DNA of 6,273 nt from Candidatus Sumerlaeota bacterium (lineage in GTDB: Bacteria; Sumerlaeota; Sumerlaeia; UBA8349), in contig DNPO01000272.1 of the NCBI GenBank assembly GCA_003501375.1, forward strand, positions 1 through 6,273, given 5' to 3'. A program made the position numbers and the translations under genes. Positions 1 through 5,030 of the stretch are shown here, one piece after another. Every line of letters starts with the position of its first letter. The stretch's first letter is position 1. The notes under the pieces were generated by a model. The model was not told the origin of the DNA and searched no databases. It was given only the letters and a program-made list of their open reading frames with translations.

Positions 1-14
1 TTATTTGCTGCGTT

Positions 15-263
15 TCACCACCAAAAGATATAGATCGCCCCATCACTACCTACCCAAGCGACCCGAGTTACAGTCGCTCCGGGGGTATTGGCATCAGCGG
101 ATTCTCCTATGTTACCCATGGGTACAGGGGTCGTTCCGCTTACTTCCTCCGTGTGCTTCAGAAGTGCCCATTTTACCGTAACCGCCTGCGCCTGTCCGAT
201 CAGCAGTCCGCACAAGAGCGCTACGGTCCAGATGATTCCAAACATCGTTCTTTTGTTCCTCAT
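15..263 (-). CDS. Small exported protein of unknown function (82 aa)
   Basis: I do not recognise the family. The protein opens with a basic N-terminus (residues 2-5, RNKR) and a hydrophobic stretch at about 8-22. An AQA motif at 25-27 is a good signal peptidase I site, leaving a mature chain of only about 55 residues. The mature part is rich in Gly, Thr and Val, has no cysteine, and ends abruptly with the aromatic string YIFWW. The ATG at 263 is supported by an AAAGGA Shine-Dalgarno site about 8 bases upstream on the minus strand. The likely location is the periplasm or outside the cell. The short mature chain and aromatic end could mean a tiny secreted protein or a truncated remnant of a longer one. 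The gene is divergent from the large exported protein at 776. That it is a real gene rests on the signal peptide plus the ribosome site; no function can be assigned. Confidence 0.6.
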   Translation of the reverse strand: MRNKRTMFGIIWTVALLCGLLIGQAQAVTVKWALLKHTEEVSGTTPVPMGNIGESADANTPGATVTRVAWVGSDGAIYIFWW

Positions 264-669
264 TTTCTGCGTCCTTTCCCTGCAAGGGTGGGTGAAACCA
301 AATATGGCGTAACCGATTGGGTTGGAATCGGGCTAACGTGTCGGGCTGACCGAGGTAAAGACGAAACAAGAGTGGGAAGAGATGGATTGATTTTAAGTTT
401 TTAGTAAAAACATTGGATTTAAACCGAGTTGATATTTTGTGTCCGAAAAACACACCTGCCTTCTGTTATCGACAGGTTGCGGGGAAACTTGAGCGGGTTT
501 TTGGGGAAGAACAATCTTTTTTCTCTCGCAGAGAGCGCAAAGTATTGCAAAACACAACGGTGTATAGGCCGGGGAACTGGGTAACATATTTTGAGCCCTT
601 CGTCCAGCGCAAGAGTCATGATTAATCGCATCAAAGAGAGAGAAAAGCCTTGCTCGGATGTGAAAAATA
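264..669. other. Divergent intergenic spacer without a credible gene
   Basis: This stretch separates the minus-strand small exported gene from the promoter of the large exported protein. Open frames cross it on both strands, but they overlap one another, lack ribosome sites and have low-complexity or implausible translations, so I call none of them. It holds small symmetrical elements: a 6-bp inverted repeat (313-318 with 326-331), an imperfect 13-base-spaced direct repeat (328-337 and 341-350), ACCTG/CAGGT arms at 454-458 and 473-477, and CTCTC/GAGAG arms at 523-527 and 531-535. No convincing promoter for the small minus-strand gene was found. Confidence 0.6.
313..352. repeat. Inverted repeat overlapping a tandem TCGGGCT repeat
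   Basis: CCGATT at 313-318 and AATCGG at 326-331 form a perfect 6-bp inverted repeat around a 7-base loop. TCGGGCTAAC at 328-337 recurs as TCGGGCTGAC at 341-350, nine of ten bases identical, with 13-base spacing. The cluster lies 50-90 bases upstream of the small exported gene on the minus strand. It could be an operator or leader structure. The sequence shows only the symmetry, and short repeats like these can arise by chance. Confidence 0.3.
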
Positions 670-698
670 TTGACAGATTCTCGTTTATACGAAATAAT
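670..698 (+). promoter_or_regulatory. Sigma70-type promoter for the large exported protein
   Basis: A perfect TTGACA -35 box at 670-675 is followed after 17 bases by AATAAT at 693-698, five of six matches to the -10 consensus. Transcription would start near 705, giving a leader of about 70 nt before the ATG at 776. Box quality, spacing and position all agree. Confidence 0.65.
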
Positions 699-775
699 CG
701 CGTGTCGTAATCTGTATCCTAACTGTTTATTCGTAAAACTTGAGATTCTCACAAAAAGCCCGGGGGGTTATTCTC

Positions 776-3151
776 ATGCTGAAATCACGTTTGCTGAGGT
801 GTTTGTTTGCCAGCATTCTTATGTTGTTCCTTTATGTAGGTGGATTGGCGGTCGGTCAAACGGCAAATGACGAGAAAAAGGTCGAATTGTCCGGCAAGGT
901 GGTGGACTTGATGACAGGCAAGCCGGTGCCGGGGATACAAATACGATGCCGTAACCATATGGAGGGTAATGGTCAACACGGAACAGTGGCAGATATGACA
1001 ACAAATGACACCGGATTTTTTTCCACTCAAGTTGCAGCAGGCGCTTCTGTGCGTATGGATCTATATCCGTCCTTGCTTTCCTCTACGGGAAAATGTCTGT
1101 TGGATTCTTATTGGGCCTCGGTACAGAATTTCGCACTGCCTTTTGACTTCCGGGAGGTTTTGGAAAATAAGAAAGACATCGTCTTCAAAGTAAAATTGCG
1201 TTCTTCTATATCTCTGCAAGGGCAGGTGGTGGATAGCAATGGCTTGGCGATAACAGACTCCGTTGTTTACGCGGGGCATGAGGGAAAAAAGACAGATGCC
1301 AATGGAAATTTTGTGCTGGAAGCGGTTCCAGCAGATCAGGATTTTGATCTGTTTGCCATCACGGAAAAAGAAAATCTGGCGGGTATCACGCGGGTAAAAG
1401 CCGGAAGTAATTCAGCAAAAATTGTTCTTGTCCCCACAAAAAATTACACGGGGGAAGCGCGTACGGCAAACGATCTGCCGGCAGAAAAATTAAATTTTGG
1501 GATTCAACCTGTTGTCAATTATGATGCGTTCCAGACCGTCAACTATCAGGAGAAAACCAACGAAAATGGCACGTTCGGATTAAAGAATCTCTGCCCACTC
1601 GTGAAATATAAGATTTACTGGGATGCACATGAGTATGAGGGGTTAGGCGAAGCGTTAAACCGTTCATATGAGCGCGGCGAGGCTTTAATAGACCTTACCA
1701 AAATCCCGGCGGGACAACCCATCAAGTTTCAGGCGCCCATGTTCACCTATGCCGTGCTGGGGCGCGTGGTAAATACGCAAAACCAACCGATTGCAGGGGC
1801 AAAGGTACGGACGTTGCAGGAACCAGGCGTGGTGATTGAACGTTGGTATCCGGGAATAAAAAGGACTCAGGAAACAGACAAGGATGGACGCTTCACCATT
1901 GAGCGCCTGGCTTTTGGAAATGTGCCTCTGCATATCACCGCGCCGGGGTATCAGGGGCAGACGGTCGTTACACAAAGTAATAATACGAATTTTACAGCGA
2001 CCTTGCTTCCCCCGCGAGCGGAAGGGGCAAAAATCGAGGTTGCCTTAGTGGATGAGCAGGATAGCCCCATATCCAAAGCCACGGTGCGGCTGAATACCCT
2101 TCTGGCGGGGATTGATGAAAAGGCGACAACGATTCAAACGGTTGCCACCCACTCGGAAGGCAAGGCGTTTTTTGCGCTGCAAAAAAGTGCGGAAAGCAGC
2201 AAAAACTACCTGACATTTGATGCGCCGGGCTATTGCCTGGCCTGGCGTGAAATTCCGGTCAACGAGGATGCCAGCCTGATCGTCCGACTGAAAAAAGAGG
2301 GACGTCCCAGGCACGGGCGGTTGCTGGACGAAAACGGCAAGCCCATGACGCACGAGCGCTTGTGCGTGCCCGAATGGGCAAAGGCGGGTATTGATTCCGT
2401 CATGGAGTGCGATGCCGAAGGCCGCTTCACGGTAAAACGTGTTGCCGAAAACGACGACATTACGCTCGATCTGATCGGAAGCAAATACATCTGCAACCAG
2501 CAACATCCATTACGTTTCTCTGAATACGCAGGGGTGGAAAACGAAATAGACCTGGTACTAATGGACTGTGGCGGCACAATTCGCGGAACCGTACGCCTGC
2601 CTGATGGTTCCCCCGCACCGGGGAATTGGTATATCAACACGGCACGTACGCCTGTGCAATGGACAGGTAGTGGATCGGTAACAGGAGGGTATTTTGAAAT
2701 ATCGAATCTACCCACCAGTGGAATGTGGCGTATAGATGCTTCGCCGGGCTGGGATAATGCTACGGGCAAACAATGGATTTGCCCTGCACCAATTGAACTG
2801 AAAGTGGAACCGAACAAAATAACAGAAACATCCATCACGCTGATGCGCGGTATTCCCATTTCGGGAAAGTTCGTTTTCCCCGATGGACAAAAAAAATCAG
2901 ACAGTTATACGTTGCTGGCGGAAACTTCGCAGGACAAAGGGAGGAAATATCCCACCGGGCATCGTTTTGAGAGCACTATTCGTGGGGAGGATGCGGATAA
3001 GCCGTGGACACTGTATTTACCGGAAGGCGAATTTGAGTTCAAATACGCCACCAGTGATAACCCACAGTATGTTTCTTCCGGCGTTAAAGTTACGGTGAAA
3101 AAAGATACGCCGGTGAATGATGTGGCAATAGAGATGAAGGTCGGGAAATAA
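776..3151 (+). CDS. Large exported protein of tandem carboxypeptidase-regulatory-like beta-sandwich modules
   Basis: The ATG at 776 is preferred over an in-frame TTG at 740. A GGGGGG Shine-Dalgarno-like run (762-767) sits 8 bases before it, and the signal peptide then begins properly with MLKSRLLRC. The product is 791 aa, with a signal peptide at about 1-28 and no lipobox cysteine, so it is probably soluble in the periplasm or outside the cell. The rest is made of about eight repeats of the peptidase-regulatory-like (CarboxypepD_reg / SpaA-like) fold. Each has a 'GxVxD..GxPxxGaxV' strand pair followed by a 'TDxxGxFxxxxL' strand pair. Rough positions are 38-100, 146-220, 221-320 (divergent), 326-411, 418-505, 512-595, 600-690 and 692-790. 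Clear examples of the second motif are TDANGNF (173-179), TNENGTF (261-267), TDKDGRF (367-373) and CDAEGRF (545-551). I see no peptidase, glycosidase or sortase signal and no C-terminal anchor. Such modules usually act as structural or carbohydrate/protein-binding units; the partner is unknown. The fold call is fairly sure, the role is not. Confidence 0.85.
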   Translation: MLKSRLLRCLFASILMLFLYVGGLAVGQTANDEKKVELSGKVVDLMTGKPVPGIQIRCRNHMEGNGQHGTVADMTTNDTGFFSTQVAAGASVRMDLYPSLLSSTGKCLLDSYWASVQNFALPFDFREVLENKKDIVFKVKLRSSISLQGQVVDSNGLAITDSVVYAGHEGKKTDANGNFVLEAVPADQDFDLFAITEKENLAGITRVKAGSNSAKIVLVPTKNYTGEARTANDLPAEKLNFGIQPVVNYDAFQTVNYQEKTNENGTFGLKNLCPLVKYKIYWDAHEYEGLGEALNRSYERGEALIDLTKIPAGQPIKFQAPMFTYAVLGRVVNTQNQPIAGAKVRTLQEPGVVIERWYPGIKRTQETDKDGRFTIERLAFGNVPLHITAPGYQGQTVVTQSNNTNFTATLLPPRAEGAKIEVALVDEQDSPISKATVRLNTLLAGIDEKATTIQTVATHSEGKAFFALQKSAESSKNYLTFDAPGYCLAWREIPVNEDASLIVRLKKEGRPRHGRLLDENGKPMTHERLCVPEWAKAGIDSVMECDAEGRFTVKRVAENDDITLDLIGSKYICNQQHPLRFSEYAGVENEIDLVLMDCGGTIRGTVRLPDGSPAPGNWYINTARTPVQWTGSGSVTGGYFEISNLPTSGMWRIDASPGWDNATGKQWICPAPIELKVEPNKITETSITLMRGIPISGKFVFPDGQKKSDSYTLLAETSQDKGRKYPTGHRFESTIRGEDADKPWTLYLPEGEFEFKYATSDNPQYVSSGVKVTVKKDTPVNDVAIEMKVGK

Positions 3152-3231
3152 AAAACAGGCGAACAGACATTGAATGGAGATGATGAGCGCATGGGAAAAA
3201 ATAAGGTACTGCATATATATGTCTTTTTTTG

Positions 3232-3261
3232 TTGACAATGCTGTCAGTAATAACGTAGGGT
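3232..3261 (+). promoter_or_regulatory. Probable promoter of the cold-shock gene
   Basis: A perfect TTGACA -35 box lies at 3232-3237. With an 18-base spacer the -10 would be TAGGGT at 3256-3261, only three of six matches but retaining the key first TA and last T. The start point would be near 3268. The weak -10 lowers confidence. Support comes from the location and from the long leader it implies, which is typical of csp genes. Confidence 0.45.
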
Positions 3262-3267
3262 AAACGC

Positions 3268-3400
3268 TCACGGGGTTTCTCACCATCCCTCAAGAGGTCC
3301 TCCCGAAGCCTAGTCCTGCAAAGGGCGAGGTGTATAGTAGTAGCAAGAGGGACATTGGTTAGTATGGTCCATTGGGACCGAAAGTAAAGGAGAAAGTATT
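3268..3400 (+). promoter_or_regulatory. Long 5' leader of the cold-shock gene
   Basis: If transcription starts near 3268, the csp mRNA carries a leader of about 133 nt with no open frame of note. cspA-type mRNAs commonly have leaders this long that refold with temperature. A GGTCC/GGACC hairpin (3366-3370 with 3375-3379, loop ATTG) sits just upstream of the AAGGAG ribosome site at 3387-3392. No match to the E. coli cold-box sequence was found. The thermosensing role is inferred from family precedent. Confidence 0.4.
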
Positions 3401-3604
3401 TTGAGCACAGGTACCGTAAAGTGGTTTAACGAGAAAAAAGGTTTTGGTTTCATCGAGCCGGATGACGGTGGCGAAGATCTTTTCGTTCACTTCTCGAGCA
3501 TCGAAGTCGAGGGCTTCAAGACCCTTCAAGAAGGCCAGAAGGTTGAGTTCGTTGCCGGCCAAGGCCCCAAAGGCCCCCAGGCTACCAACGTCCGCCCCAA
3601 ATAA
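3401..3604 (+). CDS. cspA: Cold-shock protein, CspA family
   Basis: This is a complete 67-residue single cold-shock domain, the usual length for bacterial Csp proteins. It binds single-stranded RNA and DNA and acts in the cytoplasm as an RNA chaperone that melts secondary structure. The canonical start GTVKWFNEKKGFGFI is present. RNP1 is KGFGFI (13-18) and RNP2 is LFVHFS (27-32). The aromatic nucleic-acid-stacking residues W8, F15, F17, F28, H30 and F31 are all in place. The start codon is TTG; no ATG or GTG gives the canonical N-terminus, and AAGGAG at 3387-3392 is ideally spaced 8 bases away. It has its own likely promoter with a long leader, and a strong terminator follows. The family is certain; whether it is cold-induced or constitutive cannot be told from sequence. 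Confidence 0.97.
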   Translation: MSTGTVKWFNEKKGFGFIEPDDGGEDLFVHFSSIEVEGFKTLQEGQKVEFVAGQGPKGPQATNVRPK

Positions 3605-3672
3605 GTACCAACCTGTGAATGCTCTGCGTTGCTTCTTAGCAGCCTCATCTACATAGCGTAGGTAGTTGTTGC

Positions 3673-3704
3673 AGCCCTTCAGGGTCTCCCTGAAGGGCTT
3701 TTTT
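3673..3704 (+). terminator. Rho-independent terminator after the cold-shock gene
   Basis: A perfect 12-bp stem pairs AGCCCTTCAGGG (3673-3684) with CCCTGAAGGGCT (3688-3699) around a TCT loop, and runs directly into a T tract ending at 3704. It lies about 70 bases after the csp stop codon. It is a textbook intrinsic terminator for rightward transcription. Confidence 0.95.
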
Positions 3705-3732
3705 CTATTCCCCTGACCCAAGGAATTTACCC

Positions 3733-4119
3733 ATGAAAATCGAACACGTTGCTTTTCAAGTAGAAAACCCCCCCGAAGTAGCCGAGTGGTACATGGCCAA
3801 TATGGGCTTTACCTGCAAACGCTCTGCTGATGCGCCCGTACCCGTCCGTTTTTTGGCCGATGCTTCCGGCAATGTTATGTTAGAAATCTATAATAATCCC
3901 AAGGTGAAAACGCCGGATTACACCGCACTGGACCCGCTCCTGCTACACGTAGCGTTCTCCTGCCTGGAGATTCCCGCTGCCGTTGACCGCCTTACTGCCG
4001 CCGGAGCCATCCTGCTTTCCGGCCCGGAAATTCTGGCCAATGGCGATGAAATAGCCATGCTGCGCGACCCGTGGGGCTTGGCTATCCAACTCTGCAAGCG
4101 CAGCCAACCGATGATTTAA
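3733..4119 (+). CDS. VOC-family (glyoxalase/bleomycin-resistance fold) protein
   Basis: This 128-residue protein has the vicinal-oxygen-chelate fold: two beta-alpha-beta-beta-beta halves (about 1-53 and 68-121) that together bind a divalent metal. The halves open with IEHVAFQV (3-10) and LLHVAFS (70-76). Probable metal positions are H5, E51 (in MLEIY) and H72. The fourth ligand position, usually Glu in glyoxalase I, is Q119 in LAIQL. RDPWG at 111-115 is the usual turn before the last strand. Family members include glyoxalase I, extradiol dioxygenases, epimerases and drug-binding proteins, and the sequence does not say which applies here. The ATG has AAGGA at 3720-3724, 8 bases upstream. The gene starts 28 bases after the csp terminator, leaving almost no room for its own promoter. 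It converges on ubiE. The fold is confident, the substrate unknown. Confidence 0.88.
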   Translation: MKIEHVAFQVENPPEVAEWYMANMGFTCKRSADAPVPVRFLADASGNVMLEIYNNPKVKTPDYTALDPLLLHVAFSCLEIPAAVDRLTAAGAILLSGPEILANGDEIAMLRDPWGLAIQLCKRSQPMI

Positions 4120-4131
4120 TTTTTTTTAATA

Positions 4132-4163
4132 AGGCCTATAAGTCTGATAAGGCTTATAGGCCT
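4132..4163. repeat. Perfect 11-bp inverted repeat between convergent genes
   Basis: AGGCCTATAAG (4132-4142) is exactly inverted as CTTATAGGCCT (4153-4163) around a 10-base loop. The right arm reaches the first base of the ubiE stop codon triplet (4163-4165). ATAAGGC(C/T)TATA also occurs as a direct repeat inside the same element. An eight-T run (4120-4127) lies to the left. This puts T residues before the hairpin for rightward transcripts, and A residues after it for leftward ones. It therefore lacks the trailing U tract of a standard terminator in either direction. It may still pause or protect both convergent transcripts. Confidence 0.75.
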
Positions 4164-4873
4164 CATAAAACCCTTCCCCAGTGCAACACGACTGCTCTCC
4201 CGAAGATATTTTCCCGTTGCACCTCCCGTAAACCCGCTTCCCGCATCCACTCACTCACGCCCTCGGGTGAGGCAAATTCCGCAATGCTCCGTGACAAATA
4301 GCGGTACGCCTTGCTCCCGCTGACCACATTGCCCAGCACAGGCAAAATGCCGTGTAAATAAAAATAGTATCCCCAGCGTAAAACACCGTGACGCGGCAGG
4401 TGAAATTCCAGCACCGCCACCACTCCACCCGGATGCGTCACCCGCGCCATTTCACGCAGTCCGGTTTGCGGGTCCGTCAAATTTCGCAATCCAAACGCCA
4501 TCGTGCTCACATCAAACATGGAATCGGCAAACGGCAGGCAGAGCGCATCACCCTCCAGCCAAATCGGCTGGGTCTTATATTTTTTTCGTGCCGTTTTACG
4601 CCGCGCAATTTCCAGCATGGGGTGGGTAAAGTCTAAACCCACCACTAACGCTCCGCTATCGCGCAACCGCTCCGAAAACAACAAAGTTAAATCGCCCGTT
4701 CCTGCGCAAACGTCCAGCACGCAACGCGGCGTTTCGACCGCTTCCAGAATTCGCCGCACCGTGCGTTTGCGCCAGAGTCGGTCAATCGAAAAACTCAGGA
4801 TGTGATTGAGCGCATCATAAAACGGGGCAATGCGCGCGAACATTCCCCGGACATTTTTTTTCTCTGCCAACAT
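4163..4873 (-). CDS. ubiE: Demethylmenaquinone / ubiquinone C-methyltransferase (UbiE/MenG)
   Basis: This cytoplasmic, class I SAM-dependent methyltransferase adds the ring methyl group in the last steps of menaquinone synthesis, and in some bacteria to a ubiquinone precursor. At 236 residues it is normal family length. The N-terminal family block is MFARIAPFYDALNHILS (11-27), with W34 completing the signature. SAM motif I is LDVCAGTGDL (53-62) and the ribose-binding acid is D81 in GLDFTHPML. Also present are GDA (108-110), the family hallmark FGLRNL (127-132), RVTHPGG...LEF (144-157) and YRYLSRSIAEF (190-200). His replaces the usual Lys of the RVLKPGG block, and EFS is EFH, both mild changes. 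The start has GGAGGA (4881-4886 on the plus strand) 7 bases upstream. It stands alone with no other quinone gene nearby. The choice between menaquinone and ubiquinone cannot be made here. It is divergent from the CheD-CheR gene. Confidence 0.95.
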   Translation of the reverse strand: MLAEKKNVRGMFARIAPFYDALNHILSFSIDRLWRKRTVRRILEAVETPRCVLDVCAGTGDLTLLFSERLRDSGALVVGLDFTHPMLEIARRKTARKKYKTQPIWLEGDALCLPFADSMFDVSTMAFGLRNLTDPQTGLREMARVTHPGGVVAVLEFHLPRHGVLRWGYYFYLHGILPVLGNVVSGSKAYRYLSRSIAEFASPEGVSEWMREAGLREVQRENIFGRAVVLHWGRVL

Positions 4874-4893
4874 TTACACTTCCTCCGATTGGG

Positions 4894-4922
4894 AGTGTAG
4901 CAGGGCTGCGGGAAAAAGCCAA
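4894..4922 (-). promoter_or_regulatory. Possible extended -10 promoter for ubiE
   Basis: Read leftward, TTGGCT (4922-4917) is followed after 17 bases by TACACT (4899-4894), each four of six matches. A TGC directly before the -10 matches the extended -10 TGn motif. Transcription would start near 4887, immediately upstream of the GGAGGA ribosome site, giving a very short leader. The position is attractive, but the boxes are only moderate. Confidence 0.4.
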
Positions 4923-4956
4923 CAGTGCAACACGGATTTTCCCTCCGCTTGATTTC

Positions 4957-4985
4957 TTGACACCCACCCGCATTCTTGGTTAAAT
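4957..4985 (+). promoter_or_regulatory. Sigma70-type promoter for the CheD-CheR gene
   Basis: A perfect TTGACA -35 box at 4957-4962 is followed after 17 bases by TTAAAT (4980-4985), four of six matches. Transcription would start near 4992, about 40 bases before the GTG at 5031. It is back to back with the possible ubiE promoter. Confidence 0.6.
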
Positions 4986-4994
4986 AGGGGAAAC

Positions 4995-5006
4995 GGGGAT
5001 TGCCCC
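4995..5006 (+). repeat. Short GC hairpin in the CheD-CheR leader
   Basis: GGGG (4995-4998) can pair with CCCC (5003-5006) around an ATTG loop, a few bases after the predicted transcription start. It would form a small 5'-end stem-loop, which could stabilise the mRNA. Only the base pairing is seen. Confidence 0.35.
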
Positions 5007-5030
5007 CATCACCGCATTTAGAAATTAAAA

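Noticed and set aside
413..625. 70-aa open frame on the plus strand in the divergent spacer
   Set aside because: No ribosome site, no recognisable motif, and it overlaps an equally long frame on the other strand.
393..752. 119-aa open frame on the minus strand
   Set aside because: It crosses the spacer and the promoter at 670-698, has no ribosome site, and its translation resembles the frames made by dispersed intergenic repeats.
740..775. Longer start (TTG at 740) for the large exported protein
   Set aside because: It adds 12 residues before a normal signal peptide and has no ribosome site, while the ATG at 776 has a G-rich site at the right distance.
2230..2859. 209-aa antisense frame inside the large exported protein
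   Set aside because: It lies wholly within a well-supported gene, has no domain signal, and is Ser/Pro/Arg-rich as shadow frames are.
3190..3230. Possible terminator for the large exported protein before the T run at 3224-3230
   Set aside because: The only stem is a short AT-rich CATATATATG palindrome, too weak to call an intrinsic terminator.
4078..4127. TTGGCT/AGCCAA hairpin plus T8 as a VOC terminator
   Set aside because: The loop is 18 bases and the T run starts 12 bases after the stem, so it does not fit an intrinsic terminator.
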